The notes below the pieces were generated by a model. That model ran no database searches. It saw only the letters and a list, made by a program, of their open reading frames with translations, and had not been told where the DNA came from. Position numbers and translations under genes: made by a program. Positions 32,160 through 43,509 of a stretch of 64,000 nt of DNA are shown piece after piece. Each line of letters begins with the position of its first letter. Positions within the stretch are counted from its first letter, which is position 1. The stretch comes from Schistocerca nitens (lineage: Eukaryota; Arthropoda; Insecta; Orthoptera; Acrididae). The DNA lies in NCBI RefSeq assembly GCF_023898315.1, contig NC_064615.1, positions 731,707,450 through 731,771,449 on the forward strand, in the 5' to 3' direction.

Positions 32160-32281
32160 GCTATGTTGGGGATTTTCACGTCTTTATTGTTTACAGTAAT
32201 AACACATACCTTTGGCTTTCCAACATTTCTCCTTTTCTTAAAAGCCTTCAGAGGATTTCTGATAACTTTACTTTTACTCAT
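32160..32281 (-). pseudogene. N-terminal fragment of the same transposase
   Basis: Minus-strand ATG at 32279-32281 opens MSKSKVIRNPLKAFKKRRN, a basic start typical of the family. It stays open to about 32160, where the frame changes by one base into the C-terminal segment. The junction near 32160 marks the internal deletion. Confidence 0.6.
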
Positions 32282-32699
32282 TATTATACTTCAACAAAAC
32301 AGAGACTCAAGAAACAGAATTAATTACGAATATTTTCGAGATAACGACAGAGTAAATAAACATGAAACAATCGACAATCACACCAGCGATATATATTGAA
32401 CCATCACAGGTTAGCCACAACACATAATTTATCTCACATCACTAAAATGTACCTGATGAACACGGACGTTAATAATAACACCATTTGACAGCAGTTTAAC
32501 AGCGCCACAGTGGGTCACGCCCATGTAGAACACATTTCAAAAAAAATTTAAAAATACTTGTAGTCTTCAGAATTGAATAAATTATATATCTATTAAAAGG
32601 TAATAGTCTGCAGATTCAGAAAACGCAAAAAAGTAAAAATTGAACTTTTCATGATTTTGAGCCTTTCCGGAGCCCCTTAACTGTACTAGCATGCATCAA

Positions 32700-32912
32700 C
32701 TGTTAGTGGTCCTGTGGTTAGCATTTTTGACCTTCGTTGTGGAGTTCTGTGTTCAATTCCTGGCCAGATAGAATTTTTACTGCTCACGCCGGGATGTGTG
32801 TGTAGTCCTCGTCATATTTTACTATCATCAGCATGCATGTTGCAGAAGTAGCATCAAATAAAAAGACTTACACCAAGCGCCCAAACTTTCCGAGCAGAGC
32901 ATCTTCGATAAA
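32700..32912 (+). mobile_element. tRNA-derived SINE (degenerate)
   Basis: The head TGTGGTTAGCATTTTTGACC and TGTGTTCAATTCCTGGCCAG has tRNA box A/B order. The body keeps GCAGAAGTAGCATCAAATAA and AAGACTTACACCAAGCGC, recognisable as the 3' body of a locust SINE family. Confidence 0.65.
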
Positions 32913-32929
32913 CTATCAAAGAAGAGAAA

Positions 32930-33146
32930 TCTAAGCAAATGTACAAACTGAGAGATATCTGGCTACTTTCAGTGTCAGGTAGAGCCTTTTGCCTCCTTGT
33001 TCTAAAAAGGATGCAAGCTGTACCAGATAGCTGACTATGAGAAGAACAGACTGGCTTTCAAAGTGGGAGGTCTTGCTCTGAACAAATATTTATTCTGTGA
33101 GATGTAATACAATACATAGAATTTAACTCTCGTCTTTCTTGACTTT
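32930..33146 (+). mobile_element. RTE-like LINE, RT N-terminal part (first half of a split copy)
   Basis: Frames give LSKCTN...RDIWLLSVSGRAFC, then EEQTGFQSGRSCSEQIFIL (GFxxGRS block) and LVFLDF at about 33130-33146. Continuation is found at 36583 with KNAFDSIR. Stops and frameshifts are present. Confidence 0.6.
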
Positions 33147-33372
33147 ATATGTCTTGTCATCAAGCAATGGTGCAGAATTAGCTCAAGTATTTTATGGATA
33201 TGAAAAGCTACTTGTACAGATAAATTTAAGAAATCCGGAATTTACAAAATTCATAGTGGCTCTTGCAACTGTATCTGTGTCTGCCACACAATTAGAGACT
33301 TCGAGGCCAGGGACAGAGAACATGCATACAGCAGGAACTGAGTTGGTGGTTGCTGTTTAAGAAAGGAGGGCC

Positions 33373-33450
33373 ATATGTGGCGAAGATATGAGAGTTTTGC
33401 ATGTTAAACCTATATGAGGCGAAGATATGAGAGTTTTGCATGTTGAACCT
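33373..33450. repeat. Two tandem copies of a 39-bp unit
   Basis: Copies 33373-33411 and 33412-33450 differ at two positions (GTGG/GAGG and TTAA/TTGA) and share GCGAAGATATGAGAGTTTTG. Confidence 0.95.
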
Positions 33451-33936
33451 AATACATCTAACCGTTACAGTGTGCTTGTTCATGCGTAGGACAGCTGTTC
33501 TTCGTGCATCCTTTCGTTTTGGTATGTTATATGACATCTCTACTCAAAAATCAAGCTCTCTCTGTTCCTTAGCTTTCTTGGATCAGCTTACGATGTCTGG
33601 GCCTTTCTAGGCTGTGACATAGTTCGCATTGCTTTCGTTTATGTACGTACGTTTTCTCTATATTTATTTTACAACACGAGGCTTTTGAAAAACAGTCAAA
33701 TCTTCTATTTAAGGTGGTATAGTGATGTGCCAATTTGACCCAGGCTTTGTGTGTGCCTCTATATCATTTTTAAATTTTTCTTGTAATTTCTGTATTGTTC
33801 TTTACATGACGTATTTTTGTGGTACGGTAATTTTGTGTAACGTAGCCTATATCTGTGTATTTTACATGCACGTGTAATTTAATAGTTATTATAGACCTGG
33901 TAGGAGAATTAATATCAGATCTTAACATCAATAATG

Positions 33937-33938
<2 letters not shown>

Positions 33939-33976
<38 letters not shown>
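33939..33976. repeat. (GA)n microsatellite
   Basis: About 19 GA units. Confidence 0.95.
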
Positions 33977-33980
<4 letters not shown>

Positions 33981-36582
33981 AAGAGCAGTGTAGGGAGTTC
34001 AACGAAGGTCTAATGTAAAAGGGTATTATGGGAAAGGCTCGCCAGTTTTACTGAGAAGAGAATTGTTTATCGGTAAAAGAAGGAAGAGTTTTGATCACCG
34101 TGGTTTGCTGAAGATATAAGACGAAAACAGTGGTACTGTGAGATAAAGCGACATTTGTATTCCTCATATATTAATTATGTGGCTTATAATAACCAATAAT
34201 GTACATAGAGAGGCGAATTCGCAAGAGGAGAAAAAACGCAAGAGAAGGAAGAAGTAGAAGAGAGAAGACCTGGAAGAGAGAAGAGATTGGGGAAGATTCA
34301 TCACAGAAGACGGCACAGTATACTTTAAAAATACTTGAGCACATGTCGAAGACAGCTGACGTTAAACTGGAATAAATCAGCGATCGCACAATTCATCGAG
34401 TTGTGTTATGGGTCGAGGCAAGTACAGTAAACTCTTGTCGATGGTGTAGTAAACTGTATTGCGTATATAGATGCAGTCATAATTGGTATTGTGGAAGACA
34501 TTAGTCTTACTACTTCATTACTCTGCAAACGTTGCAAAACTGAATTGTAAAGAATGGTTTTTATAAAATTATTGGAGGCAGATGGCTTCCTCACTTTATT
34601 GATACTTGGGACACTGCCTACCCGCATTCCCAGAGACATTTATTATCACATCAATACTTACTCTCAAATATTAGTATGAAGTTTATCTAATTGTGTGAAT
34701 AACTTACAAGTATTCGTTTTGTGTATGAAGTTTGTGTTTTGTGTCTGCAACTTTGGTCAAACGAGTTAATGGCGTACAGAGAAATGACAGATGTTTGTTT
34801 GCTTGTAGGCACCTGTAGAATAGGATAAATAGCTGGGCTACAGCAACATTGACTTTTCATAAAACAGTCTTAGCCATACAGTGACAACAATAGGAACCAG
34901 GAAATTAGAAGCATTTATGACCGTTACAGTATGGTGTTATTTTATAAATACATGCAATTTCTTCGCTTTACAAAATAAGGCTTTCTAGTTCTATTTTTGT
35001 AACAACCTTCTTCTTTACATCTATTTTTTATAAATAATTGTTTTGCGTACTGCAAATTAATTCTGTCACTTTTTGCGTAGGTTACATTGCCATGTGTCCA
35101 GTTACATAACAGGCTTTTGATCTGCACTGTTCCCTGCTTTCCTAGTGCATTTGTGACACATCCTAATAAATTCACCAACAAAATTCAAGAATGCTTCCAC
35201 TCTCTGGCGTCCACGATTTTTGTTTGTGTCTCATACTTTTGCGGGCCGGCTGAATTGTATTTATTTTAAATACATCTTAATTTATATATATGCAATGGTT
35301 TCATTTGGCTATTACATATTACAGGACTTCCCACTACAGTGTATCTCTTTTTTAAACAAGTGTGTCTACAATTTTAAATTTACTGAATGTGTTTTAACTT
35401 GGTTAGTTTTATTCATGGTGGTATTCTGTTTTCTTACTATATAGTTGCGAGTGTATGCCAGCTGATCTTCACAGATTCTATTGTTCCTACATGTGTTGGG
35501 ACATTATATTATGGCACCTTTGCCACCTAGTCCTATTGGATTGGTAATGTTGTTCCCTGTAATTTTTTGTTGGTAAGCCTGGCTAAGCTCTCAACAACTT
35601 AAAGTTGTTTATCTTTTACAAATAGCTTGTATGTAATTACCCTGATATTCTAATAGTCCTTAATGTGAGGCTTTGCACAGCATTATGTTTTTCACTACTG
35701 TTTGGTCGTTGGTAACATATTTGTAATTACTCTCAAGTTAATATTCTGTATTTTTACTTCGTTGTGTATTGGTGTTTAATGTTACTTGAAAAGCATACAT
35801 TCCTCATAGATGCCTAGATTACTAGAAAACTTCAGTGCTATATTAAATAGTCAGCGGTGCTGTGGCACCATCCATGCATATAGATGCCTCTTCCCATTCA
35901 TGATTTCTTCCCTCATCTACAAGACAATGGATGTTTATGTCAGTTGGTACTTAGGACGAGTTTGTAGCTTTATATTTTTGGCTCTTTTTTTGAAGTTTGT
36001 ATTAAGATAGTATTTTATGCCCCCAGTACACAGCTTCTGGCCCCTCCCATTTTCAATATCCTATTATGCTGTCGTCCCATTCCCTACTGGTCCTAATGGA
36101 AACAGGTAAACTATGTAATGTTTTGTTTACGTTTTTGGGTTTAATTTGAAGATTTAGGTCTTTCTTCATATTTCTGTACAATTTTCAGTATTTTTGTTAT
36201 CAAGCTGTTCATTTATTTCTGTGGACGCTAGTAAGGCCATCGTATCCACACATGTTTTCCACCTGGTGTCATTTTCTCATAGGTAGGCTTTTGTAACGGC
36301 AGCTCGCCAGCATTTGAGCACTGATGATGTGATGACAATAGTTTGTATCTAGGCTATTTTGTTTGGTATGATTATTTTTTTGAATATTTTTGTAATACTT
36401 TCCGTATTTTTACGCTTAACAACTTTTGAAACTTATGCGTGTGCTTACAACTTTATTTTTTAATCTGGCAGATGCTTGGAAGATGGGGTGTCCCTGAAAC
36501 ACCTCAGTATAAACATGTTTGAATAGATGATCAGCTTATTTATAGTGACCCATTTATCATTGATATAATATGTGCTCTCAAT

Positions 36583-37640
36583 TTTTTAAAAATGCTTTTG
36601 ACAGTATACGCTAAGACTTATTGTGGAACATTGTAACTGTGCATGGAATTCCCGACCATCTCACTGATGTATTCAGAACCTGTATCTAGACTTGAGTTGA
36701 TATATAAGAACATAAGAAGGGAAAATCCCTTTCTTTATCATTCTGACAGGCATCAGACAAGGATGCATTTTTTCACCATTACTTTTCATATTAGTCATAG
36801 ATTTCATGATGAGAAAACTCCAGCACGAACATAACTTGGAATGAGCAGTCTAGGTTTAGGAACCTGGATTTTTGCTGATGACATCGTTCGTTTGGCAGAA
36901 ACACCTCGAAGTTTACAACTAATTTCTACTTTCTGGATAGAGTGATCAGTTCAGCTGGGCTAGAAATAAGTGGTAAGACAAACACAACGTGCATAACAAG
37001 TGAAAATGTATCTACTCAAATTGTACTACAGCTTTTGACTGATTTCCATATCTTGGCTGCCTTGTCTATAATAAAGGGGACGTAGATGCAGACATAAGCA
37101 GCAGAACTAGGAAAGATTCTATCGTCTTCCAACGAATGCGATTTGTATGGCTATTAGACTCTGTAAGTAGGTCCACAAACCTTCGGCTGCACCTTAGTAT
37201 GATCCTAGGGATAGTCATATATGCACGTGAGATCTGAAAAATGCCAATAAAATCAGCGCAGCTCAATATTTTTCACTAGCGATGCCTGAAGTGAATTTCG
37301 AAGATCAGTTATCACGATCACATTTCGGATGATCAAGTCCTGAGAAGAAATAGTTAATGCAGTCTACATAAAATCGTTGCTGAAAAAAGACCGAAGCTTG
37401 CAGAACATTCTGTGCATTACAGATGGAATGATTCCTAAATCAGCACTGTCGTGGCAGCCAGTGGACGGATATGGAAGTAGAGGAAGACCTCATTACATCT
37501 CGAAACGAACTTTTGCAAAAGATCTCCATTGCACGAATATGAACTAGGAGGAGTTCACTGAAGGGGACATGTTGCTCAATAAGCTGCTTAGTGTTGGAGA
37601 AACTAAGTTGAAATAATTTGAAAGGTTCGTGTACGGAGAA
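36583..37640 (+). mobile_element. RTE-like LINE, second half of the split copy
   Basis: It resumes with FKNAFDSIR (36583). TGIRQGCIFSPLLFILVID in broken frame lies near 36745-36800, FADDIVRLAET near 36870-36905, FPYLGCLVYNKGDVDADISS near 37045-37100, FQRMRFVWLLDSVS near 37130, a RCLK tail block near 37285, and GSRGRPHYISKRTFAKDL near 37470-37525. This is the complete RT core through C-terminal order of RTE-like elements, with numerous frameshifts. Confidence 0.65.
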
Positions 37641-37925
37641 AGCCACCTACTTTGCATGACGCAGGAACATTTTGTGAAAGGATTAAAAAGAATGAGTAAT
37701 GTTATTAAAAGGAGTTTAAATGTTAATCTACAACTTTGAGAAAATTAAGTAAGTTGTGATTTCATTTTATTTTTCATTTATAATCATCCTCTCCCTTTTG
37801 TTAAATGACATACATTTTGAATTAAAAGAGTACTAAGAGTATTGTTAGCAAATACACAGAAGATAATGTCAATGTTCAAGGTTCCTTTCATTAGAAATTT
37901 CGAAACTAAATAATTTTAATTTTCA
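37640..37925. other. Short unassigned AT-rich stretch
   Basis: Nothing recognised. Confidence 0.4.
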
Positions 37926-38195
37926 AACAATGGAAAATCCAAGATAGAATGTAACAATGTAAGAAAAGGATGTTTGTTACTCATCATATAGTGGAGATGC
38001 CGAGTCGCAGATAGGCACAACAAAAGACTGTCAGAAAGTGAGCTTTCAGCCAACAAGGCCTTTGTCGAAATTAGGCAACACACACACACACACACACACA
38101 CTCACGGAAACACAACTGACACACACATGAGCAAAGTCTCTGGCTTTCGCTGCCAGAGACTGTAGTGATGTGTGTGTGTGTGTTGTTAATTTCAA
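37926..38195. repeat. Dispersed repeat with (CA)n core
   Basis: GGAAAATCCAAGATAGAATG, CATATAGTGGAGATGCCGAG and CAGATAGGCACAACAAAAGA precede GAGCTTTCAGCCAACAAGGC and a (CA)n run at 38077-38102, then a short (GT)n near 38168-38183. I recognise the order as an abundant microsatellite-associated locust repeat. Confidence 0.65.
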
Positions 38196-38249
38196 TAAGA
38201 CGGTTTCAATAAGGTACAAAATCGTCTCTCTATGATGCATTCACACCTC

Positions 38250-39400
38250 TCCAACAGAATGAAGGACCGATAAGAAAAAGTTATGTTGTGGATGGTGGTC
38301 ACCTGCTCCACAAGGTTGTTTGGCACATTAAAAAAAATGTCTGAAGCCTTCTGAACGAAACATGAAACCTATTTGCCAAATTGCTACAGATCCGAAATCA
38401 CACTTATATTCGATGGCTATCCAAGTGATGCTTTGCAAAGGGGAACAAAGTCTTCTGAAACGTCTTGTCTTTTAAAGACACCACGCTCTTCATCACGTAC
38501 CATTTTCGATGAAGATACAAATGCTGCAGTTGCACAGGAGAAGTTTCTAGCACAAAAAAAAAACCTGTTTGATTTTGATGCTCATGCGGAAATTTGAGAA
38601 TGGAGGTACTCCAGTGCTACAGGCAGAAGAAGATGCGGATTCATTGATTGTAGAATCATCTATTTCCCAAGCTGCTGAGTGTGGTAGTATGGCAATTGTA
38701 AACAAGGACATTGACGTGCTTATTCTCCTAACGGGTCAACGAACCAGCTACAACTAGTTCTTCCATATACTAGGAAATCAGCAGGAATATGGTAGTCCAG
38801 TAATTCTTTCAATGTCGATCCTGCATTTGCCCTTTTAAACAATGTCTTCTCAGGATGTGATACCACGTCCTCTGTTTTTGGTCAAGGGAAAGAGAAGTTA
38901 CTAAAACTTACGGAGCAACAGCCATACCTCAAAGTGCAAGCTGCTGAATTTATTAAACCCTCAGTCTCTCAAGATGTAACAGCACAGGCAGGAGAACAGC
39001 TGATGTTGGCACTGAATGGGAATTCCAACTGCGAGACTTTTGGACGAGCTCAGGTACGAGCTTTTTGTAAAGTCTGCCCCGAGAAAATCTTTCAAACTTG
39101 AAGGGCTGCCGCCAACACTGGACGCAGCAAGGTGGCACTCATTGCGATCCTACCACAAAGTGCAATCTTGGCAGGGGGAGGAAACTGATCCATGCCCGTG
39201 GGACTAGAAGAAAATTGGACTGAACTGCTCCTCGACGTGCAAATACTGATGACGTGTACGAGGATGAGGAAGAGACTGAAAATATGTTCCATGAGGAGAA
39301 AGTTGGTGAAGGTGCCGCAATGGATCGCGAAGATCGGATGTTGGACCAGGACCAGCCACAGTCTTCCAAACGACTTTGATGGAATTGAAATTTAGTAAAA
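38250..39400 (+). pseudogene. Decayed transposon-type protein with PIN/XPG-nuclease-like features
   Basis: Across three or four frames: YVVDGGHLLHKVVWH (38280-38325), IFDGYPSDALQRGTKSSE (38410-38460), FDEDTNAAVAQEKFLAQKK, then AEEDADSLIVESSI (38625-38665) and VNKDIDVLILLTGQ (38698-38740). A cysteine-poor gap follows, then LDELRYELFVKS (39040-39075), LPPTLDAARWHSLRSYHKVQ and a W-x-x-EE ending. The paired acidic motifs (EDAD, KDIDVL) are like those of PIN/FEN1-type nucleases. The arrangement matches a multi-copy protein family seen in arthropod transposons. Stops and frameshifts disable it. The function is inference. Confidence 0.5.
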
Positions 39401-40910
39401 TGTGAGTCTCAGTTAATGAAATTGTGTTTTATTAATATTGTCATGAGGTGTTATTTGTTCATTTGTATAGATTTTTATATCATTGGTCATTACTATATAT
39501 TTAGTTTTCTCATTTTGGCAACCCACTCTTACTAATTAAGGCATGGATAAAAAGAATAAAAATATGCATAAACGAAAAAAATTGAAAAGATTTACATAGA
39601 AAAGACGTATGTACTCATTAGAGAACCGTCTTTCCATTGAAAATTCCATTTTACTGAATAACTTTGAAAAAAAAAAAAAAGACAACAAAATGGTTTTACT
39701 TTGGCTTTCAATTGTATGAACGCCTGATAGTGCCTAAAACTGAAAAACTAGATGCTTTTGTAACATGAAATTCCATATTCTACAACTTTGGTAACCTGAC
39801 TTTTTCATCTGGAGTAGCCGCTTTTGAGCTACAAGAGTTGGAGCCGACTTTTTAGCCATGTTGGTAAAAATCAACGAACTTTGACAACTGATTGTGCCCA
39901 AACGGCTGCATCGATTTTGACATTTAAGTAGGTCATTCGATTTAAAATTTCATGTTCCTTCATTTTGGTAATCGTAACATTTTCAGTAGTATGCATAGTT
40001 TCCGCGTTAAAGGCGCAAACCTGACAAAATTGCGAAAATTTCGTGGTTTTCTGGCCATAAAAAGTTGTTCCGAGAGTTTTGGAGATCGAAAACGTGGATT
40101 CAACATACTCTCAACTATAAGCACAAGATAAAAAAAATAAAATCTTCTACTTAGTTTTTTTGCAAACAAAAAGTACCCATTTAGTGAACTATATAAAACG
40201 AACTTCTGTCTACCATTCTCTATTTTCGAGATGAATATGGAAGCTGGCGGAGGATGAATGGGTAGTGTGTTGGCACCTCTCAGTATGGAATAAAGGTTTT
40301 AGGCTGCAATTAAACTTGTTACTGCAAAGTCCCTCTGGTGTCAAAACTTCGTGGCGAGCAGGAAGCTGATAACTACTCTGGTACGAGTGCGTCGCAATAA
40401 AGTTTCAACTCAATCAGATATGCAATAATGAAGAAACCCTTTCTGTGACTATAAAAAGAAAGTAGAAAGCGATGTAAGCTTCTTGATTTCTGCCAGCAGT
40501 TCTTTTAAGCAAAATAAAACAGCTTACCGCAAAATTTTCCGGAAAAGAAGATACCCTTTCAAGTTCTCCAGTTTCATTGTGTCATGATGAATAGAACTCT
40601 TCTTGATTTTATACGAAACGGTACCGTGTGTTTATGAAATACTGTCTGCAATCAGTAATTACATTAACACTTTAAGTTACAGGTGTGTATGCTCCTCAAT
40701 CTCTGTTGAGATCTTTCTTATTTTTTGTCTGGTCTATAGTTTGCACCATGTCAAGTTTCACTGCATGTATGTAGTGCGCCCATGTGGATACTGTAAAATA
40801 ATCCTAAATTATTTCCCAAACTCTTTTCACTGCGAATTTTCTGTACAGATGTTTTTATATTTGCATTAAGCTGTTAAGAGTATGGCTGGACAAACCCAAT
40901 ACAAATAATT
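39400..40910. other. Non-coding tail region, possibly 3' part of the preceding element, then unassigned DNA
   Basis: The 39680-40180 part (ACAACTTTGGTAACCTGACT, TTTTGAGCTACAAGAGTTGG) has the style of a transposon 3' non-coding region. An A-run lies at about 39667-39680. 40200-40910 has no recognised feature. Confidence 0.35.
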
Positions 40911-41126
40911 ATGTGAGGTTTAGATGACAGATTTAAAAATATTCCTGCCGACTACACGAGTGGCGCACCAGAAGAATCGATTGACGTCCAGTAGTTTTTG
41001 TATTTTCATGGAGAAAATGCGAGTTATATTGGACTGTTCCTCTGTTAATTCATTATTAGAGTTTTTAAATGTGAAAGTAATAAATAATTTACTTGAAAGT
41101 CAGAACAGTTATTTTCCTAAAACTTT
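40911..41126 (+). repeat. Putative 5' LTR
   Basis: It matches 44035-44142 plus 44815-44943 at about 70-75% once the mariner is removed: CTGCCGAC.A.ACGA.TG.C.CACCAGA, GTATTTTCATGGAGAAA, ATGCGAGTTATATTGGACTG and TTACTTGAAAGTC...TTTTCCTA. A primer-binding site was not identified. Confidence 0.65.
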
Positions 41127-42513
41127 TGAGAGCTCGCCGCAATCTAGTGAACGAGTAACGACACAGTTTTGACCGCTGCCTGCGACGACGTAGCGACGTC
41201 TGGTTGTGTGGAGTTTGTATCTATGACGAGGAATTACATTTTAATCACGATTAGCAATAGAAGAACGACCTAAGGAAAAATTTTACACGTTTTGACGAAA
41301 AAAACAACTGTTAGTCGAAACCAATTACAAGGTGGAACGCCAAGCTGGCACTCACAACAGGTTTAATTACCTACTAATTCTGAGACGCTACGAAAGATTA
41401 ATTTGGGCTATTTTGGAACGTTGTGAAGAGTGAATCAAGCTGATAAAAATCCAGAATTGGTAACATTAGCCGAAATGGAGAAAGTCAATAAGAATATAAC
41501 GTCTGAGTCGATTAAAGCCATTAAAACTTCACATAAATTAATTTACTAATTTTCTAAACAGTTCCAGATGACAGGAAAATCTGAATCGCTTGATAGAATT
41601 TTCTGGTTTTACTTTTCGATCAACAGCTGCACAACTTGAAGCTAAGATAGCATTTACCGAAGCGTCATTTTCAAAGGGGCAGCTGGGAGCAGTCTGTAAT
41701 AAGTTGTAAATAGATACTGGGACAAAAAATGAAATAACAGAAATTTGTTATTATTTATCTAATCTCGTCAAACCTGAGTTGAAAATAAACGATGGCATGG
41801 AATGTGAACAGCGTAGTGATGATGAAGAAGATACAGTCCGAATGAGTAGCGATATAAGACTCAGTTTACTGGAGAAGAAGGCGAAAAAAATTCCGATTCA
41901 AAAACAGACAATAAAAACTAAACACAATTTTGACTGCAATTACAGAATAAATGTAAAATTTCTCTGTCATTTCGTGACTTTGAGAGTGCTGTTAAGCCGT
42001 TTAACGGCAGCGAGGGAAACGGCGTTTTTAATGGGTTGGAACCCATTAAAAATTCTTATTTCCAAAAAAATACGCTTGAAAATTTGGCTAAGCTTTTCAT
42101 TCAGAGCGAGAAGTGTCTGACGTCGTGGCTCACGGAAGCAACCTTACAAGAAGAATTCGACACGAAGATAAGTGCTACAGAGATCTACTAACTGACAAAC
42201 TGATGTCTGGACGAAAGAAGAAAGTGAGTAGTGCCTACACGAATAGTTTCTAAATGTAAGATATTGCCTCCCGTGCTGATATTGATAACAAATCGCTATT
42301 ATAGTATGTGGCTGACAGGACTGTAGATGATGCAGGCACAACCGTCAACTTAAAGGCGCTGGAAATGTGGAAAAATTTACGGAGACTACAAGGGATTACG
42401 AAAGAGCTGTGTAGCCACTGCCGAAAGAAATAACAGACATTACAGTAACGAAAATTTCGGAAATTTTAGAAAGAATGATGTTAAAGACACATATAAGAGA
42501 AACACTAAAAGCG

Positions 42514-42636
42514 CAGCTTTTCAAATGTGGCGCCAGCGGCAACAGGTCAAGTGATTGCAATCACAATAACAAGGGAAAGAGATGCTTCAGTTGCAGTAAG
42601 ATTGGCCGCAATTCATCTGAATGCGCGAAGGAAAAG
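42514..42636 (+). pseudogene. Gag CCHC zinc-knuckle region
   Basis: CGASGNRSSDC followed after nine residues by CFSCSKIGRNSSEC is a worn pair of CX2CX4HX4C knuckles; the histidines are changed to Asn. Such knuckles bind genomic RNA in retrotransposon Gag. Confidence 0.6.
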
Positions 42637-42815
42637 AATAACCAAAAGGCGACAATCAACGCAAATGCTTTTCCGAAGAGTATTGACACTTCCAAATTTT
42701 GAAATGATAGAATAAGTAAGCGAGAGGTGAGAGCGTTAGTTGACTGTGACAGTTATTTTAATTTATTACGACAAAATGTTTATCAGACTATGGATGCTAC
42801 GAGGTTGCACGATTT

Positions 42816-43308
42816 GTGAAAAACGTTGTCTCTGTACAAGTGTATTTTAGAAGCACTGTTGACATTGACTATGTGAAAGTGGAAACATATTTATATGATT
42901 TCTATAGACACAATGAAATTAGAAATGGTGGATGGGAAGGATCTTCCAAACCAACTACAGTTTTAATAAACAAGTGTAGATTTTGTGCTAGGAAACCACA
43001 AGGGGAAGCTCATCTTATGTGTATCTATGAAGCAGAAAAACCAGAATTAGATACTGAAAGCTCTGTTAGTAATGAAACAGACGAACATATTGATGACTTA
43101 GTGTCTAATTACTATCAAACAAAGGCAAAGTACACAGATATCAGAATGAAGGTTGCTGTGAAAGAAGAGCAACCAACAAAGCGCATAGTAAAGAAAGAAG
43201 TTGTTGACAAGTTCACGGTCAAGGAGCTACAGAATAGGTTTGGTCCAAATACGTGTTTGAAATTTTACAAAATGGCAGTTCTGAAGAAAACTATTGAATT
43301 CTTTGGAT
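42816..43308 (+). CDS. Uninterrupted 164-codon frame inside the LTR element, mostly unidentified
   Basis: The frame is open upstream to about 42780 and downstream to the SINE insertion. Its last 19 residues (TCLKFYKMAVLKKTIEFFG) are Ty3/Gypsy RT. The preceding roughly 140 residues, with CRFCARKPQGEAHLMC and an acidic then lysine-rich stretch (VAVKEEQPTKRIVKKEVV), are not an RT or protease I know. Every neighbouring segment is full of stops, so an intact frame this long is unexpected. It could be a captured sequence, a lineage-specific pol segment or chance. No start codon is assured (GTG at 42816). Confidence 0.4.
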
Positions 43309-43309
43309 A

Positions 43310-43509
43310 AAAATGGTTCAAATGGCTCTGAGCACTATGGGACTTAGCTTCTGAGGTCATCAGTCCCCTAGAACTTAGAACTACTTAAACCTAACTAACA
43401 TAAGGACATCAAACACACCCATGCCCGAGGCAGGATTCGAAACGGCGTCCGTAGCAGTCGCGCGGTTCTAGACTGTAGCGCCTAGAACCGCTCGGCCACC
43501 CGGTCAACG
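43310..43509 (-). mobile_element. tRNA-headed SINE (locust type) inserted in the LTR element
   Basis: In minus orientation the head carries GGTGGCCGAGCGGTTCTAGG (box A) and TTTCGAATCCTGCCTCGGGC (box B), the body GTTAGTTAGGTTTAAGTAGT and CTAGGGGACTGATGACCTCA, and the end CAGAGCCATTTGAACCATTT. The head resembles a class II (Leu/Ser) tRNA with a long variable arm. Flanked by an exact 11-bp duplication TTCTTTGGATA at 43299-43309 and 43510-43520, it splits the RT codons FFG|YIV. Confidence 0.95.

Larger units (their letters stand above)
31240..32676 (-). mobile_element. TTAA-flanked DNA transposon with Mutator-like/Kolobok-like transposase remnant
   Basis: The ends GGGGCTCCGGAA (31240) and TTCCGGAGCCCC (to 32676) are perfect 12-bp inverted repeats flanked by TTAA on both sides (31236-31239, 32677-32680). 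TTAA duplications typify piggyBac and Kolobok superfamilies. The minus-strand coding remnant has no piggyBac signature but resembles the Mutator-like transposase domain common in arthropod genomes. The copy is about 1.4 kb and contains only the N-terminal and C-terminal parts of the protein, so it is an internally deleted, non-autonomous element that would need a full-length relative for movement. Confidence 0.8.
33147..36582. other. 3.4-kb block inserted in a LINE reverse transcriptase; content unknown
   Basis: The LINE frame breaks at LDF (33146) and resumes at KNAFDSIR (36583), so everything between is either inserted DNA or a nested cluster. It contains a 39-bp tandem repeat (33373-33450), a (GA)n tract (33939-33976), a purine-rich stretch (34190-34310) and otherwise AT-rich DNA. 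Frames of 60-80 codons there have no family features. I could not find terminal repeats. Confidence 0.45.
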
